From positions 1 through 25,127 of the IMG/VR virus record IMGVR_UViG_3300019776_000016: a stretch of 25,127 nt of DNA. One strand, written 5' to 3'. The notes under the pieces are model-generated. The model made no database searches. It saw only the letters and a program-made list of their open reading frames with translations, and was not told the origin of the DNA. This DNA comes from a virus. Shown piece by piece: positions 1-8,780 of the stretch; position 1 is the stretch's first letter; the number at the start of each line of letters is the position of its first letter. A program made the translations under genes and the position numbers.

Positions 1-3000
1 CGGCGTAGTTGCAGGCGGTGGTGGCGGTGGTGGCGGTGGTGGCGGTGGTGGTGGTGGTGGCGGTGTAGTAGTAGGTGGCGTCACTACCACGGGTGGTGTT
101 ACTTCATCGGGCGGCGTCACAACCACAGGGGGTGGTGTAGTTGCAGGCGGCGTGACCACCACTGGGGGCGTATTTGTTATCTCAGGCGGCGTTACCACGA
201 CAGGTGGCGTAACTGTTGGGGTTACTGTCACTTCAGGAGTAACTGTAGGAGTGGTAGTTACTTCTGGCGTAGTAATTACCTCTGGAGTAACTGTTGGGGC
301 AGTGGTTGTTTCAGGAGTTACTTCAGGTGTGGTAGTAACTTCTGGTGTGGGTGTGACTTCAGGCGTAGGAGTGGGAACTTCTACAAGACCATTGTTTTCT
401 AAATCATCAACTACATCAATAGGTGTTGTTGTCTCAGGCGTAGGCGTGGTAGTATTTACCACATCACCAGTTTTTAATGCTCCGTCACTATTGTCTACTA
501 CCGTAACATTGCCTGTGTTTGATACCACAAGGGCCGTATTGGAATCTGCCGCAACCACTGTTCCTGTGTTTGATTCACCAACAACACTTGGCGCTGGTGT
601 TGTAACTGCATCGCGGATAACTTCTGGTGCCGAGGTCACAGCAGGTTTGTATTGTGCGATTGCCCTTGCATCGGCAGATGTAATTCGGCCATCACCATTA
701 ATGTCATACCTGGAATCAAATGGTAGTTTGTTTACCGCCATTTGCATTGCGGTATTTGCATCTAAGTTATTTTCAGAAATGTACTGACTATACTGATCCT
801 TAGTTAATTTAACAGATTGTGCTGGAGTTACTTCTGGAGTTGGTGTTACGTCAGCCGGTGTGGGTGTCTCAACAAGCCCGCTATCTAGCAAATCGTCAAC
901 AACGGACGGCGTGGGCGTTACATCAGCAGGAGTAGGTGTTATGCCTGTATCAACCGCGCCGGTCACAGCATCTCCGGCTTTGTTTAATGATTCATCTATA
1001 TTGGGTGCTAATTTATCTTGCGGAACACTTTCCACAATTTTGTTTGCAAGACTGATTGCATCGGCATCTGACATATTTGTCAGGCCAAGGTCTTTCATCA
1101 TCTCCTGTGCAGCAGCAGCGTCTACTGGTTTACCAGCCTCAAACGACGACATGCCTTCAAGAAATGTCTCTAATTCCGTCTGCGCTTCCGCCTCGCTCTT
1201 TGGCCCAACAAGGCTATCTAGTACCTGTTGTGATGGGTTGGTGTAGCCCAGCGCTTCTGCTATCTCGCGAGCTTCTGATCTGGTAACAACTGCATCATTA
1301 ACAATTTTATTTGCTTCTTCAGCTTGTTCAGAAGCAGGCACACCAGCCGCATCTAAGGCGTTATACACACCATGCACAATACCGGTTGTTGCTCCGCTGG
1401 CAATCAATGCTTGTGCAACTGTTGATCCTAAATTTGAATCCCAGTTTCTGCCGCCTATGATGTTTCCTATGATTTGGCCTGATGCTTCTTCAGCAACTTC
1501 GGAACTCATTTCACCAATCAGCGCATTTTTAATTGAAGTTTGTGCCGCTGTTTTTGCAGCAATCATGCCTTCGTTGGAAAGGGCTCCAGGTATATATCTA
1601 TTAGCAACTACAGATGTAAAAGCCGCAAGACTTCCAGCTAATCTGGATGCGTTTAATGCTTGATCTGGGCTTTTACCCGCTTTGATTGCATCGTCGTACG
1701 CATCTTTTGCTACACTTGCACCTTGAGTTGCAGCATTAAGTCCTATAGCCGCTGCATTGGCGGTTGTCATGCCAGCACCCAATGCTTTAGCTGCCGCCAT
1801 TCCTCCGCCGCCGACTAAAAGCGTAGGAGATTGCTCAACAATAAACGCGGCCATTTGAGTTGGGTTGGCACCAAACTGCTTCCCTGTTTCAACTAACTGC
1901 GCAAAAAATCCTTCATTACCCGCTTTTGCTATGGCATCGTTTATGAGTTTGGCATCATCCTTAAAATCAGTAGACCGCATTGCATCTACGGCAGCTTTGG
2001 CACTAACCCCGGTTCTGGTAACGATATTATTCATATCAACCAGTCCAGTTAAGCCAGCTAACGTTCCTGCATTTTCAGCTAAAGAACCAACTCCACGCGG
2101 AATGCCAGAAAGAATATCTAGTCCAGTGCGGATAGTAGAACCAACAGCAGTGTTGATTGCGGCTGTAGTTGTGCTTTCATCAGCAAGATTTAAGCTGCCA
2201 CTTACAACATTACCAGCGTTATCCCAAACTCGCGTATCTGTTACAACCTCACCAGTTTTTGTGTTGATAAATACATTGCTAACACCTAATGGTGTGCCTG
2301 TTCTGGTATTTTGTGCCCCACCATATATAGGCATCAAATCAATGCGTTTTTGATCCGCAATTGCTTGAGCCGCTTTTTCACTTTCCGATGGTGCTAAAGC
2401 TGTGCTGTATAAACGAGTTTCTCCTGTTTGCGGATTTGTCCAAGGAAACTCTTTATTGTCTCCTAGTGCAGTCCTCCAAGATGAAAACGCTTCGCTAAAT
2501 GTGGGTGCTTTGGCATTAATTCCCCGCTCAGTGGCCGCATTAATTGCGCCTTGCAAGTCACCCCAAGGATCAGCATTGGCTGTATCAGTACCACCTGTTT
2601 GAGAGGCGGTATCTGCCATTGCACTTTCGCCGGGTTTTCCTGTTACGGCAATTGGCGGTAAATCGGTTCCAACTACATCACCGCTTGTTACCGGCGTACT
2701 AACTGCCTCTGTTAGCCCCGCGTTGGAAAGATCGGCAATTGTCTGATCGCCTGCACCACCAGTGGTTTGCAACCCATTGGCAGCTAAAGTAGATTCAACA
2801 TCGTCTAGCGTTGTGCCGCTAGTTACCGTGTCGGATGCGGCGCCTGTTGAAGCCTGTTGCGCTGGGTCTTGCGCCATTGGGTTGGCTGCGGTTGCGCCCG
2901 GAGTAGTTGTTAGCGTGTCCAGAACATAGTTAGTGCCTTCTTTCAATGCAGTGTTAAGCATTGATTTGGTGCCATCACCGCCTTGGATGGAGGTAGCAAT

Positions 3001-3999
3001 GCCAGATTTAACTATGTTTTTCTGGGCGTCGGATAAATTCTCTACACCGGGAATGTTTTTTACTACTTCATTGGCTGCTGCATCAGCCACTGTAGAAACT
3101 ACAGAACGACCAATTCCTTGCAATACTTCATCGCCGGTCTTTCCTTGGGCAACTGCCTTAACAACATCAGTACCAGCCTTGTAAATTGCGTTTTGAGCAA
3201 TCGGGTTGTCAGTGATTTCTTTTATTGCTTCTTTAACAGATGAACCATACGCTTGAGTTAACCCTGATACGCCGGCTGAAAGAATGGCATTTCCCAATGC
3301 TTCATCTAAAGGTTTTCCTTGGGCTACACTGACGCCAGTTTGAACTAATGCAGTTCCAATGGTGGTTGCATAAGGAACTGCCGCGCCAGTGATAACACCT
3401 GAACTGACCAAAGATTGACCAAGCGCTTGCCCAATACCGGGTAAAAAGTATGATGCTGCTAATCCAACAATAGCGGGAGCGTTTCTTGATAAACCCAAAG
3501 CGTTATCAAAATCTTCCAGAGCTTTGCCAACAGATGTAAGACCACTGGATAATCCCAATGAAGAATCTATGCCGGCAAAAAAGTCACCAACAATATCGCT
3601 GCCATTGGGAGTGTACGTAGTAATGAACTGACCTGAAGGAGAATACCGATTTACAGTACCATCAGGATTAACAGATTCATATGCCTCTAATCGAGCCTCA
3701 ATTGGAGCGTCAACATTAGGTCCGCCACCACCAGTTGTGGTTATTACAGGGGCTAGTGTTTGACCAGCAGACGGTCCTGTTGTAGCAACAATTGGTGGTG
3801 CTGAAACCGCAGCAGCAGCCTTGGTCGCAGCAGCTTTAGCCGGATTAAAAACCCATCCTTGTTGCGGCCCTTCATAAGTCCAACCTGGCTGTGAGTAGTC
3901 CGGCGCTGCTGGTGGTGGCGCAGTTGGGTAATTGTTGTAATCGCCGCCCTCTCTTAGCACATACCCAAGAGCCTTGCGTTTGTAGTCTAAGATGTTCAT
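1..3999 (-). CDS. giant virion-associated protein, partial (C-terminus beyond left edge); ejection/tail protein candidate
   Basis: An unbroken frame of 1333 codons, open at base 1. Residues 1-60 are Pro/Tyr-rich (NNYPTAPPPAAPDYSQPGW). About 170-330 is an Ala/Gly-rich hydrophobic region (LPGIGQALGQSLVSSGVITG) with helical segments. About 600-880 has a long helix-rich part including EMSSEVAEEASGQIIGNIIG, as in phage DNA-ejection or polyvalent virion proteins. About 890-980 is helical. Residues 1099-1110 (DINGDGRITSAD) form an EF-hand/dockerin-like calcium loop. A VVDDL...GLVE-PTP unit occurs near 1030-1043 and 1192-1205. From about 1175 on it is Pro/Thr/Val-rich, with 17 consecutive prolines at 1313-1329. 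No catalytic motif was found. The ejection role is inferred from helical content and place. Confidence 0.8.
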   Translation of the reverse strand, partial: MNILDYKRKALGYVLREGGDYNNYPTAPPPAAPDYSQPGWTYEGPQQGWVFNPAKAAATKAAAAVSAPPIVATTGPSAGQTLAPVITTTGGGGPNVDAPIEARLEAYESVNPDGTVNRYSPSGQFITTYTPNGSDIVGDFFAGIDSSLGLSSGLTSVGKALEDFDNALGLSRNAPAIVGLAASYFLPGIGQALGQSLVSSGVITGAAVPYATTIGTALVQTGVSVAQGKPLDEALGNAILSAGVSGLTQAYGSSVKEAIKEITDNPIAQNAIYKAGTDVVKAVAQGKTGDEVLQGIGRSVVSTVADAAANEVVKNIPGVENLSDAQKNIVKSGIATSIQGGDGTKSMLNTALKEGTNYVLDTLTTTPGATAANPMAQDPAQQASTGAASDTVTSGTTLDDVESTLAANGLQTTGGAGDQTIADLSNAGLTEAVSTPVTSGDVVGTDLPPIAVTGKPGESAMADTASQTGGTDTANADPWGDLQGAINAATERGINAKAPTFSEAFSSWRTALGDNKEFPWTNPQTGETRLYSTALAPSESEKAAQAIADQKRIDLMPIYGGAQNTRTGTPLGVSNVFINTKTGEVVTDTRVWDNAGNVVSGSLNLADESTTTAAINTAVGSTIRTGLDILSGIPRGVGSLAENAGTLAGLTGLVDMNNIVTRTGVSAKAAVDAMRSTDFKDDAKLINDAIAKAGNEGFFAQLVETGKQFGANPTQMAAFIVEQSPTLLVGGGGMAAAKALGAGMTTANAAAIGLNAATQGASVAKDAYDDAIKAGKSPDQALNASRLAGSLAAFTSVVANRYIPGALSNEGMIAAKTAAQTSIKNALIGEMSSEVAEEASGQIIGNIIGGRNWDSNLGSTVAQALIASGATTGIVHGVYNALDAAGVPASEQAEEANKIVNDAVVTRSEAREIAEALGYTNPSQQVLDSLVGPKSEAEAQTELETFLEGMSSFEAGKPVDAAAAQEMMKDLGLTNMSDADAISLANKIVESVPQDKLAPNIDESLNKAGDAVTGAVDTGITPTPADVTPTPSVVDDLLDSGLVETPTPADVTPTPEVTPAQSVKLTKDQYSQYISENNLDANTAMQMAVNKLPFDSRYDINGDGRITSADARAIAQYKPAVTSAPEVIRDAVTTPAPSVVGESNTGTVVAADSNTALVVSNTGNVTVVDNSDGALKTGDVVNTTTPTPETTTPIDVVDDLENNGLVEVPTPTPEVTPTPEVTTTPEVTPETTTAPTVTPEVITTPEVTTTPTVTPEVTVTPTVTPPVVVTPPEITNTPPVVVTPPATTPPPVVVTPPDEVTPPVVVTPPTTTPPPPPPPPPPPPPPPPPATTP
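13..63. repeat. GGT/GGC microsatellite encoding a 17-proline run
   Basis: The plus strand is a near-pure GGTGGTGGC tract. On the coding minus strand it is seventeen consecutive Pro codons. The flanking region to about base 470 is also a low-complexity array of short TTP/VTP-type codon repeats. This tract is prone to slippage and to assembly error. Confidence 0.85.
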
Positions 4000-5366
4000 T
4001 GGGTTGTCAAATCGTAGAAGGCAAGCGCACCCCAAGCATCACCTGTTGGTGTAGCGTCTAGGGTTCTGATTGCCAATGTGTAAATATCACTGACCCCGGC
4101 TAAAGACATTCCGATCTGGTTGTCCCAGTTGTACCCAGCATTAATACTAGCCGCATCTGTTGCTTGCGCACTTGCTGTAGCGTAATACTGCGAAATCATT
4201 GCGCCGCCAGTCATTGCGGTGGCGGTTTGATCGTACTCCACATTGATAGAGTTTGTAGCCGCCCACGATGCGCCTGTCAGCGTCGCGTTTTTAAACATGG
4301 CTACTTCATAGTTTTGTATCACTGTGGGAAGGGCTTGGAAGCCTTTAATCAGCGCCACCGTACCACCATTTCCAGAAACCAATCTTACTGAAACCAGCGG
4401 TACAAAAGTCGTTGAAAACCCAGTTCGCTTCGTAGTTCTACGTGCTATGAATTCATTGGACGTAGCGTCATATCCGCCTTCTGACATGACTGATGAACAG
4501 ATTTGTTTTAACGTAGCCGCAACAGCAGAGGTAGATGTGATTTCATATCGCACTGGCAAAATAGCCGTGGTCATGTACGTGGTTGTAATTTCGTTAGCGT
4601 TGTTAAAAGTGTGACAAACAATGTACTCGCCATTGATAATGAATCCACACCGAACCGATCCTACGCCAAGCCATTCAAAATCCATCCACAAAATTTGAGC
4701 TTTGGATGAATCTAGGGTATATCCTGATGTTCCATTGCCGTCTAGTTTGTCGCCATTCCATGAAGATTGGGGAATAGACCGCGCATCACTAACAGACCCT
4801 GTTACATAAGACCGAAGCACAAAAGAATTTACACCATCAATCCGCTGAAAAAATACACCATTTTGGTCGTTGAAGTAACCAACCCGTTGAGTCAAGTTCA
4901 GGCTTGCGCTACCGTCCATGCAGAACGTAGCCAACATCAGCAATCCTTTACCCGGTTGATACGGAAAACTGCGATAAGTCTGACGAATGACCGAGCCTAC
5001 CCCACCTGAAGTCACCGTCAAATTTAAAGCAGACTCATTGATTTGATATGCAGTTGTGCCTGTGCCGGTTGTCGCCGTGCTGTATTGTTGGTCTGCTGCA
5101 TAACGGTTCTGGCTATCAAACAACGTATAAGGCTGGCTAACCCGAACACGGCCAAAAGCATCTACGTTAGTGCCGCCTATGGATACGGGTAGGGTGTCAA
5201 TATTTGCCACAAGCTGTCCTACGATGTTATCGAGTTGGTTAAAGTACAACCGAAGAATATTGTTTAGTTGGTCAATGTATCGGCGGTCATACTCATCCGG
5301 TGCGTTTGGTAACCGAGGCGCTACAACACGGTTAATGTCGAAATCAGAAGTGACGATGAGTGTCAT
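3996..5366 (-). CDS. tail-associated virion structural protein
   Basis: A 456-aa protein directly after the nozzle gene. The N-terminus has an EYDRRYIDQLNNILRLYFNQ helix followed by LDNIVGQLVANID, then a VDAFGRVRVSQPYTLFDSQN motif. A beta-rich body follows with GSVIRQTYRSFPYQPGKG, RVGYFNDQNGVFFQRIDG, ILWMDFEWLGVGSVRCGF and CHTFNNANEITTTYM. The P-x-EY-x2-Y-x2-QLN-x2-LRLYFNQLD start and the FGR-RVS-P-T-FDS-N block recur in aquatic podovirus structural modules. I infer a tail or capsid surface protein of jelly-roll type, but no specific function is known. The stop overlaps the start of the large left-edge gene (ATGA, 3996-3999). Confidence 0.75.
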   Translation of the reverse strand: MTLIVTSDFDINRVVAPRLPNAPDEYDRRYIDQLNNILRLYFNQLDNIVGQLVANIDTLPVSIGGTNVDAFGRVRVSQPYTLFDSQNRYAADQQYSTATTGTGTTAYQINESALNLTVTSGGVGSVIRQTYRSFPYQPGKGLLMLATFCMDGSASLNLTQRVGYFNDQNGVFFQRIDGVNSFVLRSYVTGSVSDARSIPQSSWNGDKLDGNGTSGYTLDSSKAQILWMDFEWLGVGSVRCGFIINGEYIVCHTFNNANEITTTYMTTAILPVRYEITSTSAVAATLKQICSSVMSEGGYDATSNEFIARRTTKRTGFSTTFVPLVSVRLVSGNGGTVALIKGFQALPTVIQNYEVAMFKNATLTGASWAATNSINVEYDQTATAMTGGAMISQYYATASAQATDAASINAGYNWDNQIGMSLAGVSDIYTLAIRTLDATPTGDAWGALAFYDLTTQ

Positions 5367-5369
5367 AAG

Positions 5370-7490
5370 TCAGCGTCTGCCATCAGGACGCAAGTCAATT
5401 CTTGGAGAACCCAATTGCCATTGCGTACCCAATTTGTTGGATGTAATTTTCAGAGACATTTGCCTTCCGCGAACTCGAATAAAAACCTGTCCCGTAAATT
5501 CATCAATTTCAACCGGGACAATTCCATTAATTGGCGCAGAGCCATTAGTTGCTATTCCTCCAACAGATGCTGGTGTTGTGTATCCAGAACCTGAATTTTT
5601 CAAAGGTTGCAAGTACATCGTCAAAGACGGAGAGGTTCCATCCGTAGACCCTCGAAACGTCAAGTCTGGCAGCATACGATACACAAATGCAAAATTGTGA
5701 CCATCGCCAATATCAAATTGAGAACTTGTAATGGATGCCTCAATTGCTACTGGAGTTCCAGTGGTATTGTCATCAACACCATACTCATGGTTGACAATGT
5801 TGTTGGCATAAGTAGCCGCCAATGGGTATGTACGAAGGCCAGTATCCAACCAAGCCGTTCTTCCCATGCTTCCGTAATACCAGCAATCTTCAACATAGTT
5901 GTAGACTACATAACGATCAATCACAAGAGAAGAACTGGTGCAGTAAAAAAACCACACTTCATTAAAGCCTTCATTCGTACTCGCGTAAATCTGCTCAAAT
6001 TGTGATTTGTTAATGTCGTCGTAAATAAATTGCCGCAGGTCGCAGCGCAACGTTTGGATGCGCCCATCGTATTTGTAGAATTTATCAATACCCATCCAAT
6101 AAACAGCGCCTGAAGCTATTGCAGCAGCATTGGGGCCGGCAATTGATACATTATCCCCCAAAAGTTGACTTCCCCATATTGCAGGAACTCCCAGGTATTG
6201 CATGGAATACAACGTTGAGTCAGTCCACACCAAGATTTCCTGACGGCTTTGCAGGGCTGTAACAATCTTAGAGCCATGCGACAAGGTAATGCTTCCTGCT
6301 TGATTTGTCGCAGAAGGATTCCATTGCGTTACAGACTCTTGATCGCTCCACCGCACCAGCATTGGATTAAACACGGTAGAAAAAACATCGTTGGTGCCAA
6401 AACAAATCACAAACCTACTGGCATCAGAGATCAAAAAGTAAGTGTGTGATAGTGGAACCTCAGATGCACCAGACAAAGATGAAATCGGCACACCCCGAGG
6501 GGAGATGCTGTGCGTACCAGACTGAGTTCCTGTTGTAACAATTAAAGCGCCAGTAGGTGTTGAAGACAAATTAAACGTATTGGCGGTTAGATACCGTACA
6601 TAGTAAATAGTGCCAACAACTAAACCAGTTGGCAACGCGCCAGTGGTGGTAAACGTAATCGGAGTTAAATCTGGGAGAGTTAGTGTTGACGATGCAACAC
6701 ATGGAGATGCGATGGTAAAAGTTACTGGCGTTGATGTATAGCCAACATTGGCATCCCAGTAGTACAACTTACCACCACGAGGACCATAGATTAAGTTTTG
6801 CCCAAAGTTATTTTGATTCCAAATCCGCAAAGAATCTGCTGACGTAGAGCCATATCCCCATGTGCCAACTGTAGAGGGCGGAGCTACTACAGGCGGCGTT
6901 CCCCATGTTCCAGCACCCCATCCAAAAGGCGGAACTACTGTGCTTCCGCCAACATTGACTTGATATGAGGCATAAACTGTACCCCCACCAGTTGCATTAG
7001 AAGAGGCTAAAGAGCCTGCATTGATTGTGTAGGTGCCAGTTCCAACACTGGCAATTTGATATTCTCCATTGATGGTTAAACCACCTACGGCAGTGGCACC
7101 TGTATAGGTTACAAAGTCATTGACCAAATATCCTGCGCTGGCATCTGTAACTGTAACCGTAGAGGATAAATTGACTGTGGTAAAAGGATTTGTAAGAGTA
7201 CGCGTTGCAGAGATTGGAGTAATGTCGGTGTAGATACCTTCATTCTCAATGTAAAACTTTAGATTGGTGCCAACGCCAAGCAAATTCTTTGATGCTAAAG
7301 TTACCCAATTCCAAAGTGAACGGCAAATGCCAATAAAAGTAGCAGAAGATATTCTTGACCAGCCACCAATTTTTTCTGGAGTGCCTTGGCGAAATCGAAC
7401 TTTGTCAGACTCATAATACCCGCCCTCATTGGTGTACCGGGTGTTTTCACGGTTGCACCCCGGACGCAGTGTTATTTTTTGTAAACTCAT
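5370..7490 (-). CDS. tail nozzle/DNA stabilisation protein, P22 gp10- or T7 gp12-like
   Basis: A 706-aa protein with the conserved opening of this podovirus tail family: LRPGCNRENTRYTNEGGYYE, SDKVRFRQGTPEKIGGW (28-44), an ICRSLWNWVTLASKNLLGVG strand pair and TDITPISATRTL. A propeller-like core follows: DASRFVICFGTNDV, RWSDQESVTQWNPSATNQAG, GNDNVS-like and GPNAAAIASGAVYWMGIDKF, KYDGRIQTLRCDLRQFIYDD, and EVWFFYCTSSSLVIDRYVVY. Two extra beta domains are inserted at about 110-177 and 256-325. The C-terminus is a beta-strand with VFIRVRGRQMSLKITSNKLG and WQLGSPRIDLRPDGRR. It would form the tail tip hub below the adaptor and keep packaged DNA in. It starts at ATG 7490, and its stop is four bases before the next ORF start. 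Confidence 0.82.
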   Translation of the reverse strand: MSLQKITLRPGCNRENTRYTNEGGYYESDKVRFRQGTPEKIGGWSRISSATFIGICRSLWNWVTLASKNLLGVGTNLKFYIENEGIYTDITPISATRTLTNPFTTVNLSSTVTVTDASAGYLVNDFVTYTGATAVGGLTINGEYQIASVGTGTYTINAGSLASSNATGGGTVYASYQVNVGGSTVVPPFGWGAGTWGTPPVVAPPSTVGTWGYGSTSADSLRIWNQNNFGQNLIYGPRGGKLYYWDANVGYTSTPVTFTIASPCVASSTLTLPDLTPITFTTTGALPTGLVVGTIYYVRYLTANTFNLSSTPTGALIVTTGTQSGTHSISPRGVPISSLSGASEVPLSHTYFLISDASRFVICFGTNDVFSTVFNPMLVRWSDQESVTQWNPSATNQAGSITLSHGSKIVTALQSRQEILVWTDSTLYSMQYLGVPAIWGSQLLGDNVSIAGPNAAAIASGAVYWMGIDKFYKYDGRIQTLRCDLRQFIYDDINKSQFEQIYASTNEGFNEVWFFYCTSSSLVIDRYVVYNYVEDCWYYGSMGRTAWLDTGLRTYPLAATYANNIVNHEYGVDDNTTGTPVAIEASITSSQFDIGDGHNFAFVYRMLPDLTFRGSTDGTSPSLTMYLQPLKNSGSGYTTPASVGGIATNGSAPINGIVPVEIDEFTGQVFIRVRGRQMSLKITSNKLGTQWQLGSPRIDLRPDGRR

Positions 7491-7508
7491 GGTGCAATCC
7501 CTGAACCG

Positions 7509-8018
7509 TCATGTCATGGCGAGGGCTTCGGTGTTTACACCAGCTACTCGGGTACTCCACCCATTGCCAAAAGTTGCAAATGTCGGCAGAGACTCAAGGA
7601 ACGCTTGCCTTTTATCATTGTACGCCTTGATGAGTTCTTTGGGGTCTTTTTTGGCAACTGCCTGAAGCGTCATAGGGCCGATAGCACCGTCAGCTTTTAC
7701 GCCAACTAACTCCTGAAGAAACTTTGCCGCACGGCCCGGACCTGAGTTCACCGCAAAGTCGAACACAGCATGATCCACCCCGTCAGGCAAGTTGTCGCCT
7801 TGAATCTTGTCCCAGTATTTGCGCCGGTACAGCGGAGCTACCATCTCAGGCGTCAATGAGCGCATCTCCTTTTCGCTGGATGGACGGCCAACCCACTCCT
7901 CCCACACGACCTTTGTTACCCCGAGGTTGGTCATTCCGCCTGGATCAAGTTTGTGGTGGCTCCAACCGCCCTCGTGCTTCAGTACGTGGATCAGCGCGTC
8001 AACAAAGTTCTCTTTCAT
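7509..8018 (-). CDS. endolysin, GH108 N-acetylmuramidase with peptidoglycan-binding domain
   Basis: A 169-aa lysozyme-like enzyme that cleaves the glycan strand of peptidoglycan at lysis. The GH108 signature is clear: the catalytic Glu16 in LKHEGGWS, followed by DPGGMTNLGVTKVVW (25-39). A YRRKYWDKIQGDNLPDGVDH helix region and the FDFAVNSGPGRAAKFLQ stretch come next. Residues 106-140 resemble PG_binding_3 (VKADGAIGPMTLQAV, then IKAYNDKRQAFL). There is no signal peptide, so it depends on the holin encoded directly upstream. The length is normal for the family. The downstream nozzle gene starts 18 bases beyond its stop, with a weak CAGGGA ribosome binding site. Confidence 0.93.
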   Translation of the reverse strand: MKENFVDALIHVLKHEGGWSHHKLDPGGMTNLGVTKVVWEEWVGRPSSEKEMRSLTPEMVAPLYRRKYWDKIQGDNLPDGVDHAVFDFAVNSGPGRAAKFLQELVGVKADGAIGPMTLQAVAKKDPKELIKAYNDKRQAFLESLPTFATFGNGWSTRVAGVNTEALAMT

Positions 8019-8518
8019 TGGTTGCCCTTTGCCATTTCAGCCAACTTATCCGTTTTGTCTTGGCTCGACTTGCTGGTGCCGTAGAAGAAATTCAGGATCG
8101 TGGCTACGACTGTGCCCAACAGAAATCCAAGAATGGTATCGGCGAAGCGAATGTTCTGCACCGGAATCGTAGCAAAGGTAATAGCAGCAATATACGCTAC
8201 CGCACATAGAGACCAGAATGCAGCAAAGTAGTACACGAAACGCTTGCTGAAAACATCTGCTTGGCCCAGCGCGGCCACCTGCATGTCGCGCGCGCCCTTG
8301 ACGTTCTCAAGGTGCAACTTGGCGTATTCCATGTCCAGTTCGCGTAGCTTCTTACCCGCTTCTGGATCGCCAGCAATCGCTTGTGCTACGGCTGAAACGG
8401 TATCTTCTACGCCAAACTTTTTGGCAATCATAGACACTGCTGCCCCGCCAAGTGGTCCAGCTACAGCAGTAGCAATAGCTGGGGCAAAACCCTTTATCAG
8501 ACTAAGCAGGTCGTCCAT
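8015..8518 (-). CDS. holin of the 3TM family
   Basis: A 167-aa membrane protein with hydrophobic segments at about 9-31, 94-117 and 127-146. The first is followed by a charged amphipathic helix (KKLRELDMEYAKLHLENVKG). The last is followed by the FYGTSKSSQDKTDKLAEMAK tail typical of the 3TM holin family first described for gene-transfer-agent release. It would permeabilise the inner membrane so the endolysin can reach peptidoglycan. It sits between the HExxH gene and the GH108 endolysin and overlaps the latter by ATGA (8015-8018), the standard holin-endolysin pairing. Confidence 0.88.
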   Translation of the reverse strand: MDDLLSLIKGFAPAIATAVAGPLGGAAVSMIAKKFGVEDTVSAVAQAIAGDPEAGKKLRELDMEYAKLHLENVKGARDMQVAALGQADVFSKRFVYYFAAFWSLCAVAYIAAITFATIPVQNIRFADTILGFLLGTVVATILNFFYGTSKSSQDKTDKLAEMAKGNQ

Positions 8519-8519
8519 A

Positions 8520-8780
8520 TCAATATCCAGCCTTTGTTCTAGCTTCTACCTCGTATGGGCTGTTGATATAGCCATACCGCAGCAGGTAGTAAAAGATTTT
8601 TACAGTCCACATCACGGCACCATCCCGTTCAATCTGAGCCACATGCACAGATTCATGCAAAGCTAATGGCGCATTGTTTTCTTCACCGGGGCGGCAATAC
8701 ACTGTCTTCCACGGCATAGTTACAGCCAAAGCGTTTGCAGCTTTTAAAAACCACAGCACAAAAAACGGAGCGGTCTTCAT
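8520..8780 (-). CDS. membrane-anchored HExxH metallopeptidase-like protein
   Basis: An 86-aa protein with a hydrophobic N-terminal signal or anchor (APFFVLWFLKAANALAVTMP). This is followed by a zinc-peptidase motif LHESVHVAQIERDG (His42, Glu43, His46). Near the C-terminus is YEVEAR, whose Glu77 or Glu79 could be the third ligand. Short proteins of the type HE-xx-HxxQ...YExEA occur in many phages, but I know of no proven substrate. Its place, coupled to the fibre gene (ATGA) and one base upstream of the 3TM holin gene, puts it in the lysis cassette. A role in envelope or peptidoglycan-associated protein cleavage is therefore conceivable. The residues for catalysis are present but the protein is very small. 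Confidence 0.75.
   Translation of the reverse strand: MKTAPFFVLWFLKAANALAVTMPWKTVYCRPGEENNAPLALHESVHVAQIERDGAVMWTVKIFYYLLRYGYINSPYEVEARTKAGY

Noticed and set aside
152-787. 211-aa plus-strand frame rich in Val, Thr and Gly
   Set aside because: It is the complement of the Pro/Thr-rich tail of the large minus-strand gene; low-complexity codons leave the opposite frame open by chance, and no ribosome binding site or neighbour supports it.
860-3184. Several plus-strand frames of 66-162 aa
   Set aside because: All lie opposite the continuous 1333-codon minus frame; composition is that of an antisense shadow (Ser/Ala/Pro/Leu) with no recognisable domains.
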